This document shows, in pieces, positions 23,712 to 34,368 of a stretch of 64,000 bases of DNA. Under the pieces are notes generated by a model. That model worked only from the letters and a program-made list of their open reading frames with translations. It did not search any database and was not told the origin of the DNA. The stretch comes from Aradus depressus (taxonomy: Eukaryota > Arthropoda > Insecta > Hemiptera > Aradidae), in contig OY759215.1 of NCBI GenBank assembly GCA_963662175.1, positions 8,793,079 to 8,857,078 on the forward strand, given 5' to 3'. Numbering within the stretch: position 1 is the stretch's first letter; every line of letters starts with the position of its first letter. The translations under genes were made by a program, and so were the position numbers.

Positions 23712-26700
23712 TAATCGCTCAAAAATTCGATGCGAAGTTTTCAACGGAATTTCATGTTTTCCAATTCCAAATACGTACAAAAAAATGCTGTATTTCTGTA
23801 AGTCTGTGAACACGATAACTCCTAACAGAATCTACCCTGAATCTATCGACACGGAGTTTTGTATGTAAGGCAAAAACTTCATTAAGACAACCGTATCGAC
23901 TTTCAGTGGAATCGGGAGAGGGGATCGGAGGGGGCTCAACTCAAAAATCCCAATAACTGCCGATGTAATGAACGTATCGACATAAAATTTCATATTTAAA
24001 TTTAAAACCCAATGTGGATATATCCTGTAAAATTTCAGCGATATCGACAGAAGGAAAGGGAAGGTTTAGGGGGGGGGGGGGGGGGGGGGAGGACTCAATT
24101 CAAAAACAATAAAGAATTATTGACATAAAATTTAGTATGAGGATTTAGGATTCCTTATGTAAATCAACTGTTGTATATTAGCGCAAACGATCGACTGGTT
24201 TTGGAGGGGGAGCGAAAAGTCAATTGATTAATTCGTACTAGGGAAGACATTTTGCAGGTGATTCATTCACTTTTTTCTTATTATTAAGGTTTTGTTTCAT
24301 ACTCCTGTTATTTGTTTGAACTTATATATTTTTACAATTAGATTTTTTCGTTGTTACAATAGGAATTCTCTCCGCTGTGGTGTTTCCCTTAGGATTGGAG
24401 AGTTACAGCCTAAGGTAATCTCAGCATTGTATAAATCTGCCAACCTTGCAAACTGTTCAACTTTGTGCTATCGATGGCATAAGCGGATATCGGTACATTA
24501 CCTATATATCGTCGGCGTCCAAGGAAAATCAGCTTAATCCATTTTTGTTAAAATGCATATTTTACCATTACCAAGTCCGAAACTGCTTTCTTCTTCATTT
24601 TAAAAACTCTCCAGGTCCAAAATATTCACTGAACAGCTTGAAATGACAGTACGGTTTCATATCAAGCCCTTTGTGGAATGTTTGCTGTCTGAGAAAATAC
24701 ATTAAGTGCAGCTAGAAGTATTTGGACTTAGCTGATTTTCCTTGTACGGCCACAATTTGTTTGTTTTTGTTTATATAGATTTACTTAATTTTTTTATAGA
24801 CAGGTTTTTTAGAGTGTATTTTACCGGTTTAAAATACTGAAATTTATTTTTTTTAAAGTAACAATTACAATTCCCTGTATTAGTGACAGGATGCTTCTTT
24901 AAAAGGTGAATAAAAGTGATTGACTTCTTGTGAGAGTAAGGTAACTCTTCACACAAAGATTGACGTTTGGAAACTGGTGTGAAGATTTATCACGCACTCA
25001 CCCTGTATTCCTCTTTATTTTTTCTTCAACCTGATGATGCAGGAAATGCAAAACCGGTTGTAAAAGCCTCCAAAAAAAATATAATAATAATAAAAATGGT
25101 GCAGTTGCACTATCCTCTTCTTCCCAGAAATAAGAAGCCACAACGCGATAAGCCAAAAAAATAACAAAATGTACTGCGTACCCATCTCATTGTTTTCACA
25201 TCTCTTTTTATTTTGAAGCACGTCTTCAAATGCATAATAAGGTTCGGCTACCAAAAGAATTGGTGGTGCCAATTTACAATTTTTCACATGAAAATTAACA
25301 GGTATTTCCTCTTTTAAGTACACCTTAAAACTGTTATCATCTGTTGATCTTCTCATCAGGCTTTCATAAACAACAGTTTCCAAATCTATAAAATAACAGA
25401 AAAATAATAAATATATAGTATAATAATACAAATAATTAGTTAGCTATAATAAAAATAGAAGAGTGCGCCGGTAGGTCAGTGATATGCATGCTTGCTTACT
25501 GAGCTGAAGAAGGCGGATTTTACTTAGATTACTTTGTCAAAAACCCGAATAACTGCCGATGCAGTGAGTATATCAACACATTTAATGAGGTTTTAGGAGC
25601 CCCTAAGTAAGTCAACTGTTGAATATTCGGTCGACTGGTTTTGGAGGGGGAACGACAAGTTAATTGATTAATTCGTTCTGAATAAGTAAATTGTTGGTGA
25701 TTCACCGACGACTGTTTTTTGTGTGTTTTATGTTTCTGGTTTTCCTTATGGCACCACAAATAACAATGTAATTCAATATTTGTGAACCCATCTGGAGCAG
25801 GAGTTATATGGTGTGGGACCCTCTCCTTCTCAAGAGATGACAGCTTCAAGTATCTCGATGTTCGAGAAAGTGGCTTTTATAGGCCCAGAAAGTGTACTTC
25901 TCTGACATAAAGCCTCTACGGTCCTGAGCCCTTTCGAGGAGCCTGCCCTCAAATCTTGAAAATCGTTTCCAGAAAAAAAAAAAAAAAAAAAAAAACTGGG
26001 CCATTCAATGATAGCTAAACCCATGAGTAGAAGATCAGGACGAACAAAGAGATGAAGGACTACCAAAACCTCGACCGAAGTAGCGGATATGAAATGAAGT
26101 CGCTTATGTAGACTAGGTATATGCCTTGGAAGAGGACTGCAGACGACCATTGACTATTGGATGCATCCATTGACGCTCAGATTCAAGGGAACAGATCAGA
26201 AGGAAGAGCCTGGCTTAGATGGAACTAACTTAGTGAAGTGGGATGATGTGAGAGATCTTGTGGATAACTGGCTATCGGTGGCGCACGACAGAGTTAGAAC
26301 AGGTTGGTATAGGAAGATAAGAATTTACAAAGTCCGTCGAAATAGTGAATAATATTCGTGAATGTACAAAGAAAACCTTGTTTTGTAATCAGCTAAACGA
26401 AAGTGGTATAATGGTGGCGTTTTGTTTTCAGTTTTGAGATTAGAGCAATATGAACGATGCTAAGACGCTCCAAAGTAAGTAAATTGGAAGTCTTTGTTGC
26501 TATCATTCAAGGCCCACAGATACCACCCAATCAATTTGAACAAAACTTGATATTGACCATCTTCATAAACGTTTGCTGGATCATTTCCAATATTATTAAT
26601 ATCGGACTAGCACAAATACCTTTCATATTATTCACATTAAAACATTTCTCGTTCGATATTAAAGTTAGTTACTCATGTCCGGGCTTTAACAATAAGATCA

Positions 26701-29700
26701 TACGTCTACTACTAGTCGTCACTCTGTTGGACATGAGCCCCACTCTACTCTGAGTGTCCTAAATTTTGTCTATCCTAGATTATTATTCACCTAGGGTAGG
26801 GATCTTTAAAGAGTACCTGACATCGTACAGTCTCGGGAGCATCGCTTAACGTCCCATCCAAAGGATGGCGGGCTTAATTTTGTTTTATTTCCCAGATAAA
26901 ATAAACTGAGGGCTTCGGCCGGGTTTTGAACCCGCGATATTGAGCTCAATAAGCAACCACGGTATTAAATAATATTTCAGTAATCAGACGCATGTTTTTA
27001 GTAGTGGTCTAAAAATTGACTAATTTGACTGTAGAAGTATCACTAAGAAGTATCAGACACTATCCACCCACACCTTCTGGTAAAACATTGTAAGCAAAAT
27101 TTTGCGGAAATTGATACTTATCCCAACTGATTTATCTTTTTCATTCACTACACACCACACACAAAAAAAAATTGAATTAAGTGAATAGTGCTGGCGCTTA
27201 AATATTTTTCGGGAATTTCTTGTCATTAAACTATTGTTTTGGCATCATTGCTTGAAAACTGCGGTGTTTTTCTACAAAACCCACTATCCAAGTGGCCCAA
27301 AATCTAAGAGTAAAAGAAGTATTGTACGCTGGTTTTAATGCAATCATTATTTTACAATTAATAGTCAATTTTGTTTTTTTACATGTTTCAATCTCATTAT
27401 AATAGTTTTATAACATAGATGAAAAGAAGACATCTTGATTGCTTCCAAAATAAAGACGATAACAGTTTTTCTTAACTATAGTAAAGTTTAGGTATTGTCG
27501 CTTACGAAGTTTCACCAGGTGTCACTATTTGAAATATACCTAGATTGTTACTGTGTTCAGGGTATACTTGAAGTACTGGAGACTCTCCGTATATCTTGGC
27601 CATGTTTTCAACATGAGGAGCCAAGTTGATCAGATTCTCAGCTGGCACGTCCAGAGTGCCATGATCACTGAGGAGGACGAGGTTCACCTCACTCTTCGGT
27701 TCTTGTTGGTCCAGTTTCTTCAATAGGTAGTCAACCGTAGCGTCCACGTGTTTCACATATTCACGTATCTGGTCAGCGTCAAACAATTGGTTCACCTCCT
27801 TCGGATGTTCGAAATGTGCCATCACCAGGTTGGCTGGGGTCGGCTCATGATTGAACCAAGTCATGATCTGAAAAAAAATGAATAAATAAATAAAATTGCA
27901 TTGATATTTCATGATTTTCCCACACATACTTTAGAAACTTAGAAACAGGGAATTTATGTAGATTATTTTATATCAAGAATTTTAAGTTTCTCCCGGATTC
28001 CCTTTTTGAGAAATTTCTCTATATTAAAAAATAAGTTTGTATTTTTAAATAGAGTTTAACATAAAAAATGAAAATAAATATTACTATGAAAGCAATCGAT
28101 GGTGTTAAATGATAGCCTTGAGGGCGCTGGTAGCTCAAAGGATTGTGCTTGTCAACTAGTTTCTTATCTGGGAGGGGAAAAAATCTTGAGCACGCTGTCC
28201 TTCGAACGGGACTTAAGCGATGGTCCCGATCCTGTACGATGCCATGTACTGGACAAAGAATGTAATTAAACATGGGTAGGCAAAATTAAGGGCTCCCACT
28301 GTAGAGTCGGACTAATATCCACCAGAGCGCTCTGATAATAGGCGATATGACCTTATGGTTAAAGCCCGGACATGAGTCAAAATAACGAACTAAAGAATTT
28401 TCTGTGGTTTAAACAACTTCCATTTGGCAGCCATTTAGAACTACAAACACACGAACCATTAAAGAATCATATTGCCCCGAACTAAAATGGGGAATTTTTC
28501 CAAAAAAACTGGTATAAAAGTTTGGCCCAGCGGTCCGCAAATTTCCCTCCTAATCAGTCAGTTAGTTGGGAACGCCCTCTTGACCTGTTTCTTTAAAGAA
28601 AATGACTGTTCATATAAGTACGTCCTTCAGAAGCTCAAACCGAGGCCCTTACGTTTCTTTATCTGGGAGGTGAAAAAACCTTGTAAAGACCTCTACCGTA
28701 CTTAGGTATATATAAAAAAAAAATATTAAAACTGCAGACTCCGAGTGTAGAGTGGGGCTCTTGTCCACCAGAGCGACGAATGAGCGCTCTGGTAGTAGGC
28801 GATATGTTAAAGGCCGGGCACGAATCACATTAAATTATGAGTGCCGAAAAATGAAAATTCATCAAAAATTCAATTTACAAAGACTTTTTAATAATTTTTT
28901 AAACATTTGTCTTGATACTGTGCAAAGTTGTTCTCCTTGAACACGTAACATACTGACATTACTACGACATACAACTTTGCCCCCTCCCCCATAGACTTCG
29001 CCTTGGACGACCTCTCAGCGAACCCTGTATAGTAATATCAATTCGTGCAGACTGGAAATGGCGATCACCTGGTCCACGCGCTGTTCCCAGTCTATGGACG
29101 AGTCAGGATTCATCATGAAAGTTGGACTTAGGTCCTTGCTTTCCACGTACTCGGCTCCAGGCCACATCATAACACCGCTATATCTTCCTGCTCCTCCATT
29201 TTCATTTACAAGCTAAAATATATGCAACATATATTAGTATTATTCAAATAGAACACATACTATGATATTGGCGCTAATAATTCTGATCATGATGAGCCAT
29301 AAAATAAAAATATGAAAAGCTTAAGAAAACTTTTTATATGCAAGAGATGGATCAATTACGTTATCATCCCGCAAACTTCTTATATGATCAATAAACATAA
29401 CCTTAACTCACTGGCTCAAATCCATTTCCAGCGAAAATATTGAACTAGAATCGAAGGTGGATGTGTTACACCAAAAATGAAAAAAAAAAAAAAAAAACTG
29501 TGTGTGTATCTGTGAACATGATAACGATTATGTGTATCCAGAACTTTCTAAGGTGAACACCTATTAATTTTCAACGGAATTAGCCGAAATGTGGGGAGGG
29601 ATCAGAGAGGGTCTCAACTTAAAAATCCCAATAACTGCCGCTATATTGAATATATCAACATGCAATTTTATATTTAAATTCAAAACCCACTAAGGATGTC

Positions 29701-30740
29701 ACCTAAAAATTTCGCGCGCAATTAGTTGAAGGGAAGGGGGGGATCAGAGAAGACTCAAATACTCTAATAACAGCCAATGTTATATATCGACACAAGATAA
29801 GTTATAAGAATTCAGAAGCCTCTATGTAATTCAAATATTGAGTTTTGGCCCAAAAGATCGATTGGCTTTGGAGGGAGAGCAAAAACTTTATTGATTAATT
29901 AGTGATGGGGAAGTACATAGCTAGTGATTTAGAGACTCCATTTCGGGACTTTGATGGTTTCTGTTTTCATATGAACAATTTTTGTTTCAGCCATCTATGA
30001 GCCTCCCCTTCACTCCATTTCAATAATTTGTCAACTTAAGAATAATATATTTTTAAATTATCCTTGTCCCGACCTTCAAAAGCACCACTCAATATTTTTT
30101 ATATATAATCGAGTAAAATAATCCAATATAAATAACCAAACATTTAATGAAAATCCGATGAGTCGTTTAGACGTGATATTGGAACACGCCATTTCAACTG
30201 AAATAATATAATATTAAAATTACTTTAAAATATGAATACAATTTGAGGAATGTGCCGGCAATCATTGAAAAAAATGTAACTGATTTAACTCGAAAAAGAA
30301 TTTTATTCTAGAAATGGAGGGTTTAACATTTTAAAAAAAAAATTAATATGGTATATTCTTTGGTGAAAAAAAAAAAAAAAAAAAAAACTTACCCAAATAG
30401 GAGTTAGATATTTGTCTTGATGCCACAAATCGTACTCATCTTTGAGTAATACATTACGATTTTTATCATAAACGTGACCTCCTAGAACACAATGTTTATC
30501 AGTATAAACACCAGTAGCTATAGTCCACAGATTGGGTAACTTCTGGGTGGGAAATACAGGAAGCAAAGATCTGGCATAAGTTGAAGAGACCATCAGTGAA
30601 TTCAATGTTGGCGTGAGATCCCCAAGATAATCCTTACGAAATCCTCCGAAAGAAACGACAAGTAGTTTTGGGTTTTTTGATTCTGAATTAGTAAAAGTGA
30701 ATAGATACCAAAATAGAAGTACAATGAAATAGTACATCAT
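16251..30740 (-). CDS. ENPP4/5-like paralogue with ablated active site (probable pseudoenzyme)
   Basis: Exons on the minus strand: 30740-30393, 29212-29069, 27867-27516, 25385-25182, 16594-16251. Joins keep phase (0,0,1,1), giving about 463 residues. The start is taken at the MMYYF methionine before a hydrophobic signal peptide; an upstream in-frame ATG is at 30767. The fold marks are kept (NSLMVSSTYA, IATGVYTD, PTPANLVM, LSDHG, YLKEEIP, FIAHGP). Against gene 1 the first Asp is Gly32 (VVSFGGFR), the nucleophile Thr is Lys67 (PTQKLPN), the metal Asp is Lys187, its His is Gln191 and the last His is Ser359 (SISGYD). Only the DH of SDHG remains. Frames and splice sites are intact, so it is not an obvious pseudogene. 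It probably binds rather than cleaves. Large introns hold a complete LINE, SINEs and MITEs. Confidence 0.88.
16654..17292. mobile_element. pogo/Tigger-like MITE in the last intron of ENPP gene 2
   Basis: Left end CAGTAGAGTGCCGCTAATCC and right end complement CAGTGGAGTCCCGCTAATCC are terminal inverted repeats of the CAGT-start type seen in pogo/Tigger elements. Length is about 639 bp and there is no transposase. TA flanks are not preserved. Confidence 0.65.
17335..17835 (+). repeat. Family B repeat, long copy
   Basis: It shows the module order: AATGTACTT..CCAGAACGAATTAA, ACATCGGCAGTTATTGGG, TTTCGTGTCAATACATTCATT, GGGAGTTACCGTTTTCACAG, GTCGGAAAACATGAAATTCC. It lies within intron 4 of ENPP gene 2. 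Confidence 0.85.
17863..18073 (+). repeat. SINE with internal deletion and 12-bp target duplication
   Basis: The tRNA-like head and tail are kept and about 130 bp of the body is missing. AAATATATAAAT flanks at 17851-17862 and 18074-18085. Confidence 0.9.
18075..18300. repeat. Family C repeat, copy 2
   Basis: Matches 10935-11155 through ACCACATTTCCTG, TTTCTACAGTAATTTCCGAAAA and AAAGTGCACGTAA. Confidence 0.8.
18581..18968. mobile_element. Inverted-repeat element (arms about 30 bp)
   Basis: TTGGAGCCAGAGCGGACCAA at 18589-18608 returns inverted at 18937-18956, with outer TATATGAG also inverted. About 390 bp. Probably a MITE, class unknown. Confidence 0.6.
19528..20819 (+). pseudogene. LINE ORF1 (Gag-like nucleic-acid-binding protein), frameshifted
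   Basis: ORF1 binds element RNA in Jockey-type LINEs. The first frame opens at 19528 and the coding sense changes to another frame around 19940, within the run GCCAAACGCCGACGG, consistent with loss of one base. The second frame continues to the stop at 20817-20819. The C-terminal half has three zinc knuckles: CTRCQAFGHTKSYC (CX2CX4HX4C), CVRCGGEHISGSC and CANCQESHPANYKGC, followed by a proline-rich tail, as in insect Jockey ORF1 proteins. The starting ATG is a guess, since only a GTG/ATG in a Ser/Thr-rich region marks it. Confidence 0.85.
20809..23505 (+). pseudogene. LINE ORF2 (AP endonuclease plus reverse transcriptase) with one internal stop
   Basis: ORF2 starts at ATG 20809, overlapping ORF1 by 11 bases. 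It reads LLWNANGI (endonuclease start), then ALIS-stop-THLT: TAA at 20938-20940 stands where the family has the metal-binding glutamate of SETHL. The frame then stays open to 23503-23505. Endonuclease motifs GGDFNAKH and SDHSPV are present. Reverse transcriptase motifs are PGYDLI, FRPISLL, DISQAFDRVWH, GVPQGSILAP and YADDTAIL, the catalytic pair. The C-terminal LDRRLTWNPH region is typical of the Jockey clade. A single nonsense change inactivates an otherwise full protein. Confidence 0.92.
24280..25180. other. Intron 4 of ENPP gene 2, proximal part
   Basis: No exon. It holds a phrase CGATGGCATAAGCGG..CGGTAC (about 24468) related to the Penelope-type end motifs at 46269 and 54728, and a better motif at 25031. 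The rest is A+T-rich. Confidence 0.45.
25031..25058 (+). ncRNA. Hammerhead-like motif, weak candidate
   Basis: CTGATGA is followed by TGCA GGAAA TGCA (a perfect 4-bp stem and loop) and then AAACCGGT. The spacing resembles the hammerhead core CUGANGA, stem II, GAAA, but the G of GAAA is missing. It may be the relic of a retroelement terminal ribozyme. Confidence 0.2.
25461..25512 (+). repeat. SINE head fragment
   Basis: Only the tRNA-like part (GTGCGCCGGTAGGTCAGTG to GCTGAAGAAGGCGG). It lies in intron 3 of ENPP gene 2 and abuts a family B fragment. Confidence 0.8.
25540..25720 (-). repeat. Family B fragment
   Basis: Contains AATAACTGCCGATGCAGTGAG, GTCGACTGGTTTTGGAGGGGG and GATTAATTCGTTCTG in the family's reverse order. 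Confidence 0.75.
25830..26660. other. Intron DNA with a possible eroded retroelement end
   Basis: An A-run lies at 25974-25995. Around 26200-26330 the plus strand holds a weak coding-like stretch (VRDLVDNWLSVAHDRVRTGW) reminiscent of retroelement C-termini. Frames are broken and I do not call a gene. Confidence 0.3.
26664..26962 (-). repeat. SINE copy, diverged
   Basis: From GTTAGTTACTCATGTCCGGG to GATATTGAGCTCAATAAGC. Most of the body is kept and the extreme head is lost. Confidence 0.85.
28114..28396 (+). repeat. SINE copy with internal deletion
   Basis: The head GAGGGCGCTGGTAGCTCAAAGG runs straight into TTATCTGGGAGG, losing the B-box part. The tail ends CATGAGTCAAAATAACG. It lies in intron 2 of ENPP gene 2. 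Confidence 0.85.
28630..28836 (+). repeat. SINE copy, rearranged
   Basis: Starts at CCGAGGCCCTTACG, then the body with deletions, ending GCGATATGTTAAAGGCCGGGC. Diverged. Confidence 0.75.
29465..29925 (-). repeat. Family B repeat in intron 1 of ENPP gene 2
   Basis: An A-run, then CTGTGTGTGTATCTGTGAAC, ACACCTATTAATTTTCAACGG, AATAACTGCCGC and AAAAGATCGATTGGCTTTGG. Confidence 0.8.
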
Positions 30741-31094
30741 TATTTTTTTTTTTAGAACCAACACCAAGTAAAATTAAATTAAACTGAACGCTATTGAATA
30801 AAATCGTTGAAGAGCTTAAAATATTATTTACATAACTATAGTAAACAGGATTGATGCAACGTCAAAGACAACGTGTTCCAATGGAAGACTTCATGACTAG
30901 TTCGCCAACCATGAATCAGTTATGATCACAAACAGAAGAATTTCTCGTATTTTCCATAAGTATTTATATTTTTAATCAATAGTTTCTTTCATTCTATTAA
31001 TTTACTTTTTATCTTTTTCTTCTTTTTTGGTTTATTATTTTAATTTATTCTATTTAAGTATATTTTGTATGTATTTTATACATTATTGTTTAAA
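30741..31094. promoter_or_regulatory. 5' flank of ENPP gene 2
   Basis: A+T-rich upstream region of the minus-strand gene. No clear core promoter motif. Confidence 0.25.
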
Positions 31095-31106
31095 TGTATT
31101 ATTTTA

Positions 31107-31454
31107 GGTTAGGTTAGGTTTTATGACTCATGCCCGGGCTTTAACAACGAGGTCATATCGCCTACTACCAAAGCGCTCTTTCGTCACACTGGTGGACATG
31201 AGCCCGACTCTACTGTGGGAGTCCTAAATTTTGCCTACCCTAAATTTTTATTCACCTAGGGTAGAGGGGTCTTTAACGAGTACCTGACATCGTACAGGCT
31301 CGGGACGATCGCTTAACGTCCCATGCGAAGGACGGCGTGCTTAAGTTTATTTTACCTCCCAGATAAAATAAACTAAGGGCCTCGGTCGGGTTACGAACCC
31401 ACGTTCTTTAGCTCAGAAGTCAAGCACGCATACCACTGAGCTACCGGCGCCCTC
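31107..31454 (-). repeat. Full-length SINE (348 bp) with 12-bp target duplication
   Basis: Complete from TTAGG-type tail to tRNA-like head (ends CTACCGGCGCCCTC). TGTATTATTTTA flanks at 31095-31106 and 31455-31466. Confidence 0.93.
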
Positions 31455-31466
31455 TGTATTATTTTA

Positions 31467-32389
31467 TAAATTAACTTATGATTTTTAAGACATGTTCTTT
31501 AATGCGTTGATTTCATATTCACCGCTACTAGTATTTTGAGAGGGACCTCGGCCTCGATTGTTGAGTAGTTAATCTGTCAGCCAACGAATATGTAAGTGGG
31601 CCTTATTGAGTGGTTAGTGTTACCCTATTATTAGTTATCCTAGAGAATCTTTAGTGGTTAGGTAGTTACAGTTACTATACTGAGGGGGCAATAGCGGTGC
31701 AAGACGACGGGCAGATGGAGAGAGCGTTCCGGATAGTACCAGCCATAGTAAAATATTTTATTTTAAATAATTGAACAGACTGGCCCTGGCATAAACCGGG
31801 TTTCATTAGATTGGCAGAATAGTCTTTACCCCCTGAGCTAGTATGCCTGTCAATGGCCATTCTACACTACTGCAAAATGATTTTACTTTGAAAAAGTAGA
31901 ATATTTCATGAGACTTGTAAAAAGTGGTACCGTTCCGAAGAAAGATTTCATGACCGGATGACGCACCGTCCTAGAGAGGATGTCTCGAGCAAAACAGCCG
32001 GATAAGAACACCAGTGTGTATGGGTCCGTCGCTCCACATATCTCCGAATCAATCGTATCTCCAACAATTATCAAAGAATTCGTTCAAGAAGTTCGGAAAT
32101 TTACCAACATTACATGCAGTAATAATTTCAGATTTCTGGAAAAGTTTCGAATGTTCAGTTATTAATTTCCATTATCTCACTTTAATGTCCCTTGAAGTTT
32201 TCACAGAAAATCGTTAGTTTTTAAGTTCAATTTTACAAAAAATCAACATCTCAAAGATCATTTTTCAAAACGGCTCCGAGAAATTTTGTAAATGAATCTT
32301 TAATATATTAAAGAGTAAGGTCTCCTATGCATAACTACTAATTTCAGTTAAATAGTTAGTTGGAATAAAATAATGGCACCGAAGACCTT
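31467..32389. other. Intergenic DNA, nothing recognised
   Basis: Moderately mixed composition with short open frames on both strands (for example 31980-32165) that overlap each other and have no recognisable domain. Confidence 0.45.
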
Positions 32390-32640
32390 AGGTTTTTATT
32401 TTGGAAGTGAAAAAACCATATCCACGCCGTCCTTCGGATGGGACGTACAGCGACGGTCCTGAGTCTGTACGATGTCAAGTACTCGTTGAAGACCCCCTTC
32501 CTAGTGTAAATAAACCAATATTTGTGACTACCACTGTAGAGTCCGGGATCATGTCCACCATAGCAACAAAAGGGCGCTCTGGTAGTAGGCGATATGACTT
32601 CGTAGTTAAAGCCCGGCCCTGAGTCATATAACAAACTGAA
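32390..32640 (+). repeat. SINE copy, head missing, diverged
   Basis: From TTGGAAGTGAAAAAACC through CACGCCGTCCTTCGGATGGG to GCCCTGAGTCATATAAC. Confidence 0.85.
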
Positions 32641-33354
32641 TAAAATTAAAATAATTAAGTTAAACTGGGTGAAACGAGGTCCAGCCTCTGGCGCCGGTGT
32701 TCGCCCACTGGTGAAAAGTGGTATTTGTAAACATATTCCCAAGATTTGACATGAATTAATGACGTAGGTATGCATTTTCTGATTTCTATTACGATTTACT
32801 AGTCAGCTCCAAAATAAGCCTATATGATTAGCACATTTCTTAGTAGACATTTTAGTTAGGATTTGTGTTAGTTTTTTTTAAACGTCCGATAACTAGGGAC
32901 TTGATTCTACATGAAGAGTAATGTATTGTATAAAGATGCTCGTTTACTAACAAGGACACACTCTATCTACCTTATCTAATCACTAAGTAGTACTTCAGCA
33001 ACCTTCCTTCGTTATGTTTATTCTGTTTTCATCACCATTTAGTTTCAAAAGATTGTTTACCTAACTACTTTACTTAATTTAGTACGCTAGTATTAAATTA
33101 CAGAACAAATCCAATTAATAAAAGCAATAATATTACTTCTGAAGTTTACGTAAGCTTCAAAGGAAGTTTCTTTTGAAACTAACTGAAGTCTAACGATTTA
33201 CATTCGAGAGGGTTACATTGGAAACCATAAAAAGCACGATGGGTGTGATTTGGTTTATATCAAATAGGTTTATCCCTCTCAGAAAGAAGATAACTGTCTT
33301 TAAAGGAAAAACTTCTCCAGTCTTACAGAGAAAAAGAAAAAGAGAGATGAATTT
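32641..33354. other. Intergenic DNA, nothing recognised
   Basis: A+T-rich. No exon with coding character. Confidence 0.45.
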
Positions 33355-33535
33355 TTGTGACTCATGCTCGGGGTTTAAACATCAGGTTATATCGCCTATT
33401 ACCAGAGCGTTTTTTTATCACTTTGGTGGACTGGAAAATCCCTACATTTTGCCTGCCTAGATTTACGAAGGTAGGGGAACTCCAATCTGCTCGGAACCGT
33501 CGCTTAACGTCCCATCCGAAGAATGTGCTTTTTAT
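33355..33535 (-). repeat. SINE fragment, strongly eroded
   Basis: GACTCATGCTCGGGGTTTAA, TATCGCCTATTACCAGAGCG and CGTCGCTTAACGTCCCATCC show the family. Much of the rest is lost. Confidence 0.75.
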
Positions 33536-34145
33536 TTGAGTTTTTTTTTTTTTTACCATTGAGATTAATCTAAGTGTTTGATTTAAAGCGTCTTGAAGGG
33601 AGAAAGATATGTCTTAAAAAGAGAAAGATAAAAAGAGAAGTGTCTTGAAAGACCATAATTATAATAAATGAAAGGTAGTGTGTTACGAAAGTCATTCCTC
33701 CCAGTAACAGAACGGAATACAAGCTTATAACAGTAATGTAACCTCTTCCTTTTTTCATTAGCTGACATTGTCCAGTTGCCAGGTGCTGCAATTTTTGTTT
33801 GGTTTTACGTCTTTATTGTTATTTTCTGTTAATATAATAATTCTCTTTATCGTTATGAATGCATAATCAGTGGCCTTGAAATTGTTTTTTTTTCTAGTAT
33901 TAAAAAGCATTAAAAAATCATAGTGTGACTGATTAATGAATTGGTTTCATATTTCACAAAGAAACTTTACAAGTATCATCGATGTTCCTGATTCCTTATA
34001 AAAAGTGCATGGCTCTGAAATGGGTTCTTGCATTGGCTTTTTTAAGAAAAAATCTAAAGAAAAAGGGTTCGTTTCAATTATATTCTTTACTTACTAAATT
34101 AACTAGTCTGTTGAATTTATATTGATGAATATTAATAATTTTCAG

Positions 34146-34197
34146 ATATTTTGATTTTTGTCGGTGTGTTTATTTTCATGACCAGGAGAAAGTTGAG
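34146..34197 (+). CDS. Possible upstream exon of the unrecognised gene
   Basis: A 52-bp stretch bounded by TTTTCAG and GTAATT. In the frame that joins in phase to the next exon (34369) it reads YFDFCRCVYFHDQEKVE. In another frame it reads ILIFVGVFIFMTRRKL, which looks like a membrane segment followed by basic stop-transfer residues, but that frame does not join in phase to 34369 without an unseen microexon. I cannot decide. Confidence 0.35.
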
Positions 34198-34368
34198 GTA
34201 ATTGCTATTACTTTTTGTAGTCAATGATTTTACATTGCTATTGATCTTATCAATTCGGTTATTTTCTTCATGTTCATGCTTATTTATTGATTTAAAAGTT
34301 TATCTTCTCTAATTAAGTATTAACAATTAATGTTTCTATATAAATTAATGGTTTCTATTTGTCTACAG

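Larger units (their letters stand above)
19240..24260 (-). repeat. Family B repeat split by a Jockey-like LINE
   Basis: The left remnant (ACTTCCCCAGCTATACG, 19240-19278) and right remnant (from 23709, with CTCAAAAATTCGATGCG, GTTTTCAACGGAATTTCATG, GCGCAAACGATCGACTGG) form one family B copy once the LINE is removed. A G-run lies at 24069-24089. Confidence 0.85.

Noticed and set aside
25830..26352. Small coding-like frames in ENPP gene 2 intron 3 as an extra exon
   Set aside because: The flanking exons join in phase without them, and frames here are broken.
31095..31130. Interstitial telomere repeat from AGGTTAGGTTAGG
   Set aside because: Only two to three units and always at the SINE 3' end; it is the SINE tail.
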